The notes under the pieces: model-generated | The model's database searches: none | Seen by the model: only the letters and a program-made list of their open reading frames with translations | Told to the model about the DNA's origin: nothing | From: Prevotella sp. | GTDB taxonomy: Bacteria; Bacteroidota; Bacteroidia; Bacteroidales; Bacteroidaceae | Reading direction: 5' to 3' | Assembly: GCA_017545045.1 (NCBI GenBank) | Contig: JAFYDA010000002.1 | Span: forward strand, 37,184-101,183 | DNA length: 64,000 nt | Shown: piece after piece, positions 53,998 through 61,834 of the stretch | Layout: every line of letters begins with the position of its first letter | How positions within the stretch are numbered: position 1 is the stretch's first letter | Program-made: the position numbers and the translations under genes

Positions 53998-55313
53998 AAT
54001 ACTGTTGATTTGAGATTTCCTTTTTCCAGTCGGGTCTCTATTTGGTCACCAGGAATCAGTTCCTTGGGATCATGGACAACTCGACCGTTCTTCGTCGTAA
54101 TGCTATAGCCACGACGTAGCAGCAGACGGGGATCGAAGGTTTTCAGCTTCTCTTCCATGATTTCAAGCTGGTGCTCTTCGGTGGTTAGCTTCTGACGGAT
54201 TAATGTGCAGAGTTGAGTGCCGTAGTTGGATAATTGATGATTGGAGGTCGTCAACTGTTGCTGGACATGGCGGGCGATTTGTAGGAAAAGTTGGTCAAGG
54301 CGAGCTTCGTGACGCGTCTTCACAACGGAGAAGATGCTTGACAATTGTGTGTTGAGAATAGATATCTTGGATTGGTGCTCTGCGAGTTTATGTAAGGCAT
54401 TTTTCGTGATGCGGTTCTGATTGTCTTCAAGCGTGTTGAGTACCTTTTGAGCATGGTCAATGAGAAAGGTCGCAGCCGCCGTAGGTGTTTTTACTCGCTG
54501 ATGGCTTACCATGTCGAGTATGCTCTCGTCGCGGTCATGTCCGATTCCAGTGATGATAGGTAGTGGAAAGTTGGCAACATTCTCTGCCAAAGGCAAAGTG
54601 TCGAAGCCAGACATGTCACTGGTTGCACCACCGCCTCTGATAATTACTACAGTATCGAAATCCGATAGCCTGTCATAGATTTTTTCCAGTGCACTGATGA
54701 TGCTTTGCTCCACACCTTCGCCTTGCATGATAGCAGGGAAAAGCTGAGTGCGGAAAGCAAAGGGCGAGTCGCTTAACTGGTTGCTGAAATCGCCGTAACC
54801 GGCCGCTGTCTGACTGCTAATGACGGCGATATTTAGGCAAAATAGAGGTAAATGAAGTTCGTGCTGTAAATCGAAGACACCTTCCTGCTTCAGTTGATGG
54901 ATAATCTCCTGCCTACGACGTGCCTGGTCGCCGAGGGTATAGTTTGGGTCTATGTCAGTAACTATCCACGAGAATCCGTATGCTTCATGGAACTGGGGAT
55001 AGACCTTCAGCAGTACTTTTATTCCTGCACGTAGCTGTTGGCCTGTGGTACGCTCAAAGTAGGGGCGGACGAGCATCCATTTTGATGCCCAGCATTTGGC
55101 GGATGCTCTGGCTATTGGTGTAGCAGAGTTTTCTTCCCTCTGAATAAGTTCCATATAGCAGTGTCCTCGGCTTTCGCGACACTCCGACAACTCTGCTTCA
55201 ACCCAGTATTCGTGGGACATCTCGCACTCAATGACCTCTTTCACAAGGCTGTTGAGCTCGTAAAGTGTCAGTCTGTTGTCACTTTTCACCTCGTTTCTCT
55301 TCACTTTTTCCAA
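53994..55313 (-). CDS. xseA: Exodeoxyribonuclease VII large subunit
   Basis: Catalytic subunit of the single-strand nuclease used in mismatch repair and recombination. The 439 residues comprise an OB fold (LTLYELNSLVKEVIE to VLLKVYPQFHEAYG), the catalytic domain (AVISSQTAAGYGDF, VVIIRGGGATSDM, ITGIGHDRDESILD) and a long coiled coil, ending with the LRRGYSI motif. No ATG start is present: the candidates are TTG 55313, GTG 55304 and GTG 55289, all overlapping the end of the upstream protease gene by 11-35 bp. I give the longest. Confidence 0.94.
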   Translation of the reverse strand: MEKVKRNEVKSDNRLTLYELNSLVKEVIECEMSHEYWVEAELSECRESRGHCYMELIQREENSATPIARASAKCWASKWMLVRPYFERTTGQQLRAGIKVLLKVYPQFHEAYGFSWIVTDIDPNYTLGDQARRRQEIIHQLKQEGVFDLQHELHLPLFCLNIAVISSQTAAGYGDFSNQLSDSPFAFRTQLFPAIMQGEGVEQSIISALEKIYDRLSDFDTVVIIRGGGATSDMSGFDTLPLAENVANFPLPIITGIGHDRDESILDMVSHQRVKTPTAAATFLIDHAQKVLNTLEDNQNRITKNALHKLAEHQSKISILNTQLSSIFSVVKTRHEARLDQLFLQIARHVQQQLTTSNHQLSNYGTQLCTLIRQKLTTEEHQLEIMEEKLKTFDPRLLLRRGYSITTKNGRVVHDPKELIPGDQIETRLEKGNLKSTVL

Positions 55314-56706
55314 TCATGTAAGCTCTCCAGAAGTTGGGACGCCCGTAACCATAGATATTGTCAGGCTGCACGTAATCACTGCTGGCACGTCGCACCAGAC
55401 TGATGATGTCGAAGGCTGTCAGTGAGGGAATGGCCTGCCATAGACAAGCAATCAGTCCGGTGACAAGGGGAGCTGAGAAACTGGTGCCCATGTCACGGAT
55501 GACAGCCCCACTGCCTGAAAGCAGACTTGTAGCACTGCCTAATGCCATGACATCAGGCTTGACGCGACCGTCCTGTGTCGGACCAACACCGCTAAATGGT
55601 ACGTTCTTGTTTTCTGCATCAATGGCTCCCACGGTTAGTATGTCATTGGCATCGGCAGGGAAAATGATTTTTTTCCATGGCCCCATGCCTGTGTTGCCTG
55701 CAGAGTTGACGAGAACGATACCTTTACGCGCAAGCATGGAGGCCGTACGGCTGATGAGAGCCGTTTTCCCGTCGAGATCACGCTGACGGTAGTTCTTGAA
55801 ATTGCCGATAAACTCATGATATCCTACTGAGGAGTTGATGATGTCGGCTCCGGCAGAGTCTGCATACTCGGCTGCCATAGCCCAATAGTCTTCTTCCACA
55901 GGCTGTTCGCTGTGGTGGTTTTCGCAGCGTAATAGCAGGTAACTCGCATCGGGTGCGGTGCCTACAAGCACGGAGGGAACGTTGGCGGCCATGACAGACA
56001 ATACTTTTGTGCCGTGGTCGGCTTCTCGGTAGAAATCTTGGCTATAGGGATAGACAAAGTCTTTCTTGCCAACGATGTTTGCATACCGAAGAGCTGGTAT
56101 GACATCCGCATTTTGGAATCCTTCATCCAGTACGGCAATAGTCATTCCCTTTCCTCGCTTGCCAATGCTGTGTAGACGGTGACCATGGAGCATTTCTATT
56201 TGCTCTTTGCCATGCCCATAATGTTCGCCTGGAATGCTGTCCCATCGATGATAGTAATCATGATATTTCACTCTGGAAGACTTTTTTGCAATGGAATCGC
56301 GATCCATCCATACCATTTGTGACTGACTGACACATTGGAGTGCCGACAGTTCGCGAAGTAGTGTTGTGTCATCTGAACAAACGAGTATTGTGTTGTTCCA
56401 ACGGCTAGTACCCACTACAAAGGCTTTCGGTTTGTCGTGCGTATGCAGGCTAAGAGTTTCGTTGATGGTTTTGCGAAAGAGTTTCAAATAAAGGGAACTG
56501 ACGGGCAGGTCTGTCGAATCCAAAGCCAACCCCTGACGGTGGCGACGTTCGACAGACTTATGCGATAGCCACCGGTTTGGAGCGTCAAGGGAGTAGGTTC
56601 CACCTTGTTTGTCTTTTAATGTATAGCGGTAAATATATAAAAAGCTACGAGAGCTGTTTTGCGTCTTGTAGCTGTCACGTGCAAACGTTAGTACGTTGCC
56701 AATCAA
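55279..56706 (-). CDS. S8 subtilisin-like protease, start codon unclear
   Basis: An exported serine protease. The catalytic Asp is in IAVLDEGFQNAD, the His in DHGTKVLSVMA, the oxyanion Asn in VNSAGNTG and the Ser in DMGTSFSAPLVTG. The open frame runs on upstream through tRNA-Pro, which cannot be coding. Between the tRNA and the hydrophobic signal (CIVCILFLLIGNVLTFA) there is no in-frame ATG, GTG or TTG except the TTG at 56706, which would leave a very short signal peptide. An unusual start (ATC or ATA) or a sequence error are the alternatives. The residues are otherwise intact. The promoter appears to be that of the tRNA. Substrates are unknown. Confidence 0.85.
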   Translation of the reverse strand: MIGNVLTFARDSYKTQNSSRSFLYIYRYTLKDKQGGTYSLDAPNRWLSHKSVERRHRQGLALDSTDLPVSSLYLKLFRKTINETLSLHTHDKPKAFVVGTSRWNNTILVCSDDTTLLRELSALQCVSQSQMVWMDRDSIAKKSSRVKYHDYYHRWDSIPGEHYGHGKEQIEMLHGHRLHSIGKRGKGMTIAVLDEGFQNADVIPALRYANIVGKKDFVYPYSQDFYREADHGTKVLSVMAANVPSVLVGTAPDASYLLLRCENHHSEQPVEEDYWAMAAEYADSAGADIINSSVGYHEFIGNFKNYRQRDLDGKTALISRTASMLARKGIVLVNSAGNTGMGPWKKIIFPADANDILTVGAIDAENKNVPFSGVGPTQDGRVKPDVMALGSATSLLSGSGAVIRDMGTSFSAPLVTGLIACLWQAIPSLTAFDIISLVRRASSDYVQPDNIYGYGRPNFWRAYMIGKSEEKRGEK

Positions 56707-56737
56707 TAAAAATAGTATGCAAACGATACAACGGAAG

Positions 56738-56810
56738 TCGAGGTGACAGGACTCGAACCTGCGACATCCTGGTCCCAAACCAGGAACGCTACCAACTGCG
56801 CTACACCTCG
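56738..56810 (-). tRNA. tRNA-Pro (anticodon TGG)
   Basis: Minus strand: acceptor CGAGGTG pairs with CACCTCG and the discriminator is A. The anticodon stem CCTGG/CCAGG encloses TTTGGGA, giving TGG. The T-arm is GCAGGTTCGAGTCCTGT. No CCA is encoded. Confidence 0.95.
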
Positions 56811-56822
56811 ATTTTGAGAGTG

Positions 56823-56854
56823 CAAAGGTACTCATTTTTTGCGACCCATGCAAA
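56823..56854 (-). promoter_or_regulatory. Promoter of tRNA-Pro (and probably the protease)
   Basis: Minus strand: TTTG at 56854-56851, 20 bp, TACCTTTG at 56830-56823, 12 bp before the tRNA. Confidence 0.8.
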
Positions 56855-56865
56855 TTTTTTCTTAA

Positions 56866-58053
56866 TTATTTGATAATTTCCTGCTCTACAAATATTTTCT
56901 TTAGAGCCACGACAGAGCGATCGACCTGTTCCTTAGTGTGAGTAGCCATCAGGGCATAACGGACAAGCGTGTCTTGAGGTGCACATGCAGGAGGAATGAC
57001 GGGGTTGATAAACACGCCAGACTTGAAAGCCAGAGCGGTTACAAGGAATGTCTTCTCTACATCGCGCACGTAAAGAGGAATAATAGGACTCTCTGTTTCA
57101 CCAATCTCAAATCCTTCTTCGCGGAAGCGTTTCAAGGCATAGTTAGTAACATCCCACAAAGCCTGAATGCGCTCGGGTTCTTGCTGGATGATGTGTAGGG
57201 CCTCCATGGCGGCTGCGGTGGCAGCTGGAGTGTTAGAAGCAGAGAAAATATAGGTGCGACACGTGTGGCGAAGGAAATTGATGGTGTCCCAGTCGGAAGC
57301 GATGAAGCCACCGATCGAGGCCAGCGATTTCGAGAATGTACCCATGATGAGGTCTACCTCGTCAGTAAGCCCGAAATGATCGCAGACGCCACGCCCCTGG
57401 CGGCCGAACACACCGATGCCATGTGCCTCATCGACCATGATGGAACAATTGTATTTGTGCTTCAGTTCTACAATCTCGGGTAGTTTGCAGAGGTCTCCTT
57501 CCATAGAGAACACACCATCGACAACGATTAGCTTGACGGCATCGTGTGGTAATTTCTGAAGTACGCGCTCCAAGTCGGCCATGTCGTTGTGCTTGTAGTG
57601 CAACTGGCGGGCGAACGATAATCGACGGCCGTCAACAATGGATGCGTGGTCACGGTCGTCACAGATGATGTAGTCGTCTTTGCCGACAACCATGGCGAGA
57701 ACACCTTGATTAACAGAGAAACCTGTAGAAAAACATAGACAATCGTCCTTGCCGATAAATTCTGAGATTTCCTTCTCCAGTTGAATGTGCAAGTCCAATG
57801 TCCCGTTCAGGAAACGACTTCCTGCGCAGCCTGATCCGTACTTGTCGAGTGCAGCCTTCGCTGCATCAATAATACGCTGGTCGCCCGTTAAACCTGTATA
57901 GGCATTGGAACCAAACATCAAAACTTTATGGCCTCCCATTTCCACCTCTGTGCCTTGTTTTCCTTCAATGGCACGGAAATAAGGATAAACGTCAGCCTCC
58001 ATATATTTCTGTGGCTCACGATAATTCTTATATCTCTCCTGTAACTGTCCCAT
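56866..58053 (-). CDS. spt: Serine palmitoyltransferase (sphingolipid synthesis)
   Basis: PLP-dependent enzyme that condenses serine with an acyl-CoA, the first step to the sphingolipids of Bacteroidales. The 395-residue product has the alpha-oxoamine synthase layout: GSGCAGSRFLNGT, VDEAHGIGVFG (Asp208 to His211) and the PLP lysine Lys242 in MGTFSKSLASIGGF. A KBL-type ligase (2-amino-3-ketobutyrate CoA ligase) is the main alternative. SPT is preferred because of the N-terminus (YREPQKYMEADVYPYFR), as I recall it from Bacteroides, and because of the adjacent lipid kinase. It is divergent from that kinase. Confidence 0.85.
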   Translation of the reverse strand: MGQLQERYKNYREPQKYMEADVYPYFRAIEGKQGTEVEMGGHKVLMFGSNAYTGLTGDQRIIDAAKAALDKYGSGCAGSRFLNGTLDLHIQLEKEISEFIGKDDCLCFSTGFSVNQGVLAMVVGKDDYIICDDRDHASIVDGRRLSFARQLHYKHNDMADLERVLQKLPHDAVKLIVVDGVFSMEGDLCKLPEIVELKHKYNCSIMVDEAHGIGVFGRQGRGVCDHFGLTDEVDLIMGTFSKSLASIGGFIASDWDTINFLRHTCRTYIFSASNTPAATAAAMEALHIIQQEPERIQALWDVTNYALKRFREEGFEIGETESPIIPLYVRDVEKTFLVTALAFKSGVFINPVIPPACAPQDTLVRYALMATHTKEQVDRSVVALKKIFVEQEIIK

Positions 58054-58089
58054 TCAAATGCTGGTAAAATACCTTTTAGTTTCAGGCTG

Positions 58090-58097
58090 CAAAGTTA
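58090..58097 (-). promoter_or_regulatory. -7 box of the serine palmitoyltransferase gene
   Basis: TAACTTTG on the minus strand, 36 bp before the start codon. Confidence 0.55.
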
Positions 58098-58191
58098 CAC
58101 AATTTTTATGAAATCATGCATTTTTTTCGTAATAAATGTTTGTTTTGTGGAAATTTATATGTTTTAAATACTCAAATTCATACAAAATTTG

Positions 58192-58199
58192 TATTTTTG
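58192..58199 (+). promoter_or_regulatory. -7 box of the lipid kinase gene, close to its start
   Basis: TATTTTTG with only eight bases to the ATG at 58208, so the mRNA should have a leader of a few bases or none. No exact -33 TTTG. Confidence 0.5.
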
Positions 58200-58207
58200 C
58201 ATACAAA

Positions 58208-59242
58208 ATGAGCAATAAAAAGACCATAACTTTCATCGTCAACCCCATTTCGGGTACTCGTACGAAAGAAACGTTGCCGCAGCTGATAAACGAAACATTG
58301 GCCAAAGACATGTTTGACTATCAGATTCTGCAAACCGAATATGCTGGCCATGCTTCGGAGCTGACACGTCAATGTGTGGAGAAGAACATGGACATCATTG
58401 TTGCAGTTGGCGGTGATGGCACTGTTAATGAGGTAGCTCGTTCTCTTGTGCATACAGATACTGCATTGGCAATCGTCCCCTGTGGCAGTGGCAACGGGCT
58501 GGCGCGACATCTGTGTTTGCCTATGGACATGAAAAAGGCCGTAGAAATCATCAACAAATGCTGCATTGAGTCTTTTGATTATGGTATCATCAACGACCTT
58601 CCTTTTTTCTGTACTTGCGGAATGGGTTTTGACGCGTTTATCTCGCTCAAATTTGCTGAGGCGGGGAAGCGTGGTCCTATCGGATACGTTGAGAATGTCC
58701 TAAAAGAAGGTCTTAAATACAAACCGGAAACCTACGAGGTGAGTGACACTACGGGTACGAATCATTACAAGGCGTTTCTAATAGCTTGTGCTAATGCGTC
58801 GCAGTATGGGAACAATGCTTACATAGCTCCTGGTGCCACCATGAAAGACGGACAAATGGACGTTATTATCATGGAGCCGTTCGATGCGTTGGAAGCACCG
58901 CAGATTGCAGCCGACCTGTTTATGAAGACCTTGACAAATAATTCGAAAATAAAAATGTTCCGTACCAATCACCTGCATATACACCGCAAGCAGCCGGGAG
59001 CCATCCATTACGATGGCGATCCTATCATGACTGGCACCGACATAGACGTGAGCATTGAACATTTAGGCATCAAGATTGTCACTAATCCGCAGGTTTCTGA
59101 GGATGCTGCCCAGCCTAATCCCGTGTTGAATGCTTTTAGCGATTTCTTTAATAATATAAATAATGTACGCGAAGATATAGAGAGACGAGGTCATCGGATA
59201 CAGGTTATTAACAAACTCATGTTGCGTAAACTCTCCAAATAG
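58208..59242 (+). CDS. Diacylglycerol/sphingosine kinase-family lipid kinase
   Basis: A 344-residue member of the DAGK catalytic-domain family, which phosphorylates lipid alcohols with ATP. VNPISGTRTK (about 11-20), VAVGGDGTVNEVARSLV with the GGDGT nucleotide loop, and PCGSGNGLARHL are the family motifs. Divergent from the serine palmitoyltransferase gene with a 154-bp gap, it may phosphorylate a sphingoid base or ceramide, or serve phospholipid recycling; the choice is inference. I set the start at ATG 58208, since the in-frame ATG at 58136 is upstream of the -7 box. Its stop overlaps the next start by one base. Confidence 0.9.
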   Translation: MSNKKTITFIVNPISGTRTKETLPQLINETLAKDMFDYQILQTEYAGHASELTRQCVEKNMDIIVAVGGDGTVNEVARSLVHTDTALAIVPCGSGNGLARHLCLPMDMKKAVEIINKCCIESFDYGIINDLPFFCTCGMGFDAFISLKFAEAGKRGPIGYVENVLKEGLKYKPETYEVSDTTGTNHYKAFLIACANASQYGNNAYIAPGATMKDGQMDVIIMEPFDALEAPQIAADLFMKTLTNNSKIKMFRTNHLHIHRKQPGAIHYDGDPIMTGTDIDVSIEHLGIKIVTNPQVSEDAAQPNPVLNAFSDFFNNINNVREDIERRGHRIQVINKLMLRKLSK

Positions 59243-59409
59243 TGTTTCAATTTACGATTGTTTTTATTGCGGTACTCGCCTCCGTCGCCTATGCCATCTG
59301 GCATATTTGGCATGTGAGTATGAAACGTCGCTCTCCATGTGACGGCTGTGTGCTTAAAAATAGTGCATGCAATAAAAAAACGTGTGAAAAATTTGGTGAA
59401 TCCAAATAA
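59242..59409 (+). CDS. FeoB-associated-type Cys-rich small membrane protein
   Basis: A 55-codon gene starting at a GTG that shares its G with the TAG of the lipid kinase gene. The product has one membrane segment (TIVFIAVLASVAYAIWHIW, about residues 5-23), a basic stretch (MKRRS), then four cysteines in SPCDGCVLKNSACNKKTC. This matches the FeoB-associated (p12-like) family of small membrane proteins with a metal-binding Cys cluster. No feoB lies nearby, so the link to iron is by family only. Its last codons contain the -33 element of the tRNA-Cys promoter. Confidence 0.78.
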   Translation: MFQFTIVFIAVLASVAYAIWHIWHVSMKRRSPCDGCVLKNSACNKKTCEKFGESK

Positions 59410-59423
59410 AAACATTACCTTTG
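59392..59423 (+). promoter_or_regulatory. Promoter of tRNA-Cys
   Basis: TTTG at 59392-59395, 20 bp, TACCTTTG at 59416-59423, 18 bp before the tRNA. The -33 box is inside the coding end of the small membrane protein. Confidence 0.8.
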
Positions 59424-59441
59424 CAGCCGTTATTAAAACAA

Positions 59442-59513
59442 GGTGCCTTGGATGAGTGGCTTAGTCAACGGTCTGCAAAACCGTCTACAGCAGTTCGAAT
59501 CTGCTAGGCACCT
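59442..59513 (+). tRNA. tRNA-Cys (anticodon GCA)
   Basis: Acceptor GGTGCCT pairs with AGGCACC and the discriminator is T, as usual for tRNA-Cys. The anticodon loop CTGCAAA gives GCA. The T-arm is GCAGTTCGAATCTGC. No CCA is encoded. Confidence 0.95.
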
Positions 59514-59523
59514 CGGAAATGAG

Positions 59524-59562
59524 ATCGGAAGTCGCTGTTATTTAGTGCCTTCCGATTTTTGA
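59524..59562 (+). terminator. Terminator after tRNA-Cys
   Basis: ATCGGAAG (59524-59531) and CTTCCGAT (59549-59556) followed by TTTTTG. It ends ten bases before the HD-protein gene, which therefore depends on read-through or a promoter I cannot see. Confidence 0.75.
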
Positions 59563-59571
59563 TATAAAAAA

Positions 59572-60798
59572 ATGAACGACCATAAGATTATCAACGATCC
59601 GGTTTTCGGATTCATCAAGATACCCCGCGGCGTATTGTACGACATCGTACAGCACCCGTTGATGCAGCGTCTGAATCGTATTAATCAGTTAGGATTAGCC
59701 TCTGTGGTTTACCCAGGTGCACGTCATACCCGGTTTCAGCACTCTTTGGGTGCTTTCCATTTAATGAGCGAGGCTATTCTGTCACTCCAGCAGAAAGGCA
59801 ATTTCATATTTGACTCCGAGGCGGAGGCTGTTCAGGCGGCCATTCTTATGCACGACATTGGTCACGGGCCATTTTCGCATGTGTTGGAAAATACGCTTAT
59901 CAGAGACATTTCACATGAGGACATCTCGTTGATGATGATGGAAGAGGTTAACCACGATTTGGGTGGGCAGTTGAATCTGGCTATTAGCGTCTTTAAGGGA
60001 AACTATCCCAAGGATTTTCTACATCAACTCATCTCAAGCCAGTTGGATATGGACCGGCTTGACTACCTTCGTCGTGACTCTTTTTATACGGGTGTCACGG
60101 AGGGTAACATAGGCTCAGCCCGAATCATCAAAATGTTAAACGTCATTAATGATTCGCTGGTTGTTGAGTCGAAGGGTATTTATTCACTTGAAAATTATTT
60201 GACAACACGACGGTTGATGTATTGGCAGGTATATCTTCATAAGACGGCAGTGGCATGCGAGAAAGTTCTGGTCAATACTTTGTTGCGTGCCAAAGACCTG
60301 ACCCGTGAGGGAATAGATGTGTTTGCTTCGCCTGCACTTCATTATTTTCTGTCTAACGATGTTGACAGAACATGGTTCGTTACGCACGATGAAGCCTTGA
60401 AAATGTATGAAGACCTTGACGACAGTGATATTTGGAGTGCTATGAAAGCCTGGAAATATCATGATGACAAGATACTTTCGACGCTTGCTGCCGATATGCT
60501 GGAACGACGCATCTTTAAGGTGGAAGTAAACGAGATGCCCGTAGGCGAAGAACGCATTGATGAAATAGCCGGTCAGATAGCCGCCAAAATGCAGATCAGC
60601 CATGAGGACGCTCTGCGTTATATGATGAGCATCAATACCATTCAGAAGGATATGTACAACGTGGACGACGACTGTATCACAATTCTTTACAAGGATGGTA
60701 CGACAAAGGATATTTCGGAGGCATCTGAACTATTAAATGTACAGCTACTTTCTAAAAAAATAAGAAAATATTACCTCTGTTATCAGCGTTTCAAATAA
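59572..60798 (+). CDS. HD-domain phosphohydrolase (dNTPase-like)
   Basis: A 408-residue metal-dependent hydrolase. The HD set is visible as ARHTRFQHSLGAFHL (His), LMHDIGHGPFSH (His-Asp) and LDMDRLDYLRRDSF (Asp), with the order and spacing of deoxyguanosinetriphosphatase-like HD proteins. The substrate is not known; dNTP hydrolysis is the usual guess for the family. It starts at ATG 59572, after the tRNA-Cys terminator. The following lpxD promoter begins at its very end. Confidence 0.9.
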   Translation: MNDHKIINDPVFGFIKIPRGVLYDIVQHPLMQRLNRINQLGLASVVYPGARHTRFQHSLGAFHLMSEAILSLQQKGNFIFDSEAEAVQAAILMHDIGHGPFSHVLENTLIRDISHEDISLMMMEEVNHDLGGQLNLAISVFKGNYPKDFLHQLISSQLDMDRLDYLRRDSFYTGVTEGNIGSARIIKMLNVINDSLVVESKGIYSLENYLTTRRLMYWQVYLHKTAVACEKVLVNTLLRAKDLTREGIDVFASPALHYFLSNDVDRTWFVTHDEALKMYEDLDDSDIWSAMKAWKYHDDKILSTLAADMLERRIFKVEVNEMPVGEERIDEIAGQIAAKMQISHEDALRYMMSINTIQKDMYNVDDDCITILYKDGTTKDISEASELLNVQLLSKKIRKYYLCYQRFK

Positions 60799-60805
60799 TT
60801 TTTAT

Positions 60806-60813
60806 TATCTTTG
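60806..60813 (+). promoter_or_regulatory. -7 box of the lpxD operon
   Basis: TATCTTTG, 24 bp before ATG 60838. The in-frame start at 60811 overlaps it and is therefore rejected. Confidence 0.6.
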
Positions 60814-60837
60814 CAAGCAAAATGTAAAACAGCTTCT

Positions 60838-61830
60838 ATGGAATTTACTGCAAAACAGATAGCCGAGTATGTACAAGGCCGTATTGAGGGAAATGAGAAC
60901 GCCTGCATCAACAACTTTGCAAAAATCGAAGAAGGCAAGGAGGGCTCCATTTCATTTCTTTCGAATCCCAAATATCTTCACTTTATTTATGAAACCAAGT
61001 CATCCGTCATTCTTATTGACGAGTCTGTTGAGTTGGAGAAACCTGTATCGGCTACGCTCATAAGGGTGAAAAACGCCTACGAGAGTGTAGCCAAACTTTT
61101 GCAACTCTACGACTCCTTGAAGCCGAAGAAGACGGGTGTTGACGCACTGGCTTTTGTTTCTCCTACAGCCGAAATCGGCAAGGATGTGTACATTGGCCCG
61201 TTTGCTTATATTGGTGAGAATGTGAAGATAGGCGACGGCACGTGCATCTATCCGAATGTAACAATCTATGAAGGCTGTCGCATAGGTCAGCGTGTGACCA
61301 TCCATGCTGGCGCTGTCATCGGAGCCGATGGTTTTGGATTTGCACCTAATCAGGAAGGCTATGAAAAAATTCCTCAGATAGGAATTGTTGTGATTGAGGA
61401 TGATGTCGAAATCGGTGCTAACACTTGTATTGACCGTTCTACCATGGGACAGACCATTATCCATCGTGGTGTGAAGCTTGACAACTTGATACAGGTGGCT
61501 CATAATTGTGAAATCGGTGAAAACACAGTGATGTCAGCTCAGGCAGGGATGGCAGGCAGTACGAAAATTGGCGATTGGTGCATGGTGGGAGGTCAGGCCG
61601 GCTTTTCAGGTCATATTACCGTGGCCGACAAGACTTTCGTTGGTGCTCAGAGCGGCGTTATCAGTAATACAAAGGGACAGGGTCAACAGATTATCGGCTC
61701 TCCGGCCATTGACCCGAAGGTGTTTTTCAAGGCACAGGCTGTTGTGAAACGCTTGCCTGACATGTATCGTGAGTTGAACTTGCTGAAAAAGGAAGTGGAA
61801 GAACTCAAGAAACAAATAAAAGCTCAATAA
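60838..61830 (+). CDS. lpxD: UDP-3-O-acylglucosamine N-acyltransferase
   Basis: Third step of lipid A synthesis: adds a hydroxyacyl chain to UDP-3-O-acylglucosamine. The 330-residue product has the N-terminal uridine-binding domain ([10 protein letters not shown]), a left-handed beta helix of hexapeptide repeats (from [21 protein letters not shown] onward) with the catalytic His in [13 protein letters not shown], and a C-terminal helical stretch ([19 protein letters not shown]). The next gene begins 4 bp later. Confidence 0.96.
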   Translation: MEFTAKQIAEYVQGRIEGNENACINNFAKIEEGKEGSISFLSNPKYLHFIYETKSSVILIDESVELEKPVSATLIRVKNAYESVAKLLQLYDSLKPKKTGVDALAFVSPTAEIGKDVYIGPFAYIGENVKIGDGTCIYPNVTIYEGCRIGQRVTIHAGAVIGADGFGFAPNQEGYEKIPQIGIVVIEDDVEIGANTCIDRSTMGQTIIHRGVKLDNLIQVAHNCEIGENTVMSAQAGMAGSTKIGDWCMVGGQAGFSGHITVADKTFVGAQSGVISNTKGQGQQIIGSPAIDPKVFFKAQAVVKRLPDMYRELNLLKKEVEELKKQIKAQ

Positions 61831-61834
61831 ATAT

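Noticed and set aside
59414-59441. Promoter and terminator of tRNA-Cys as control region for the HD gene
   Set aside because: The terminator at 59524-59562 separates them; no sequence evidence links the tRNA promoter to HD-gene regulation.
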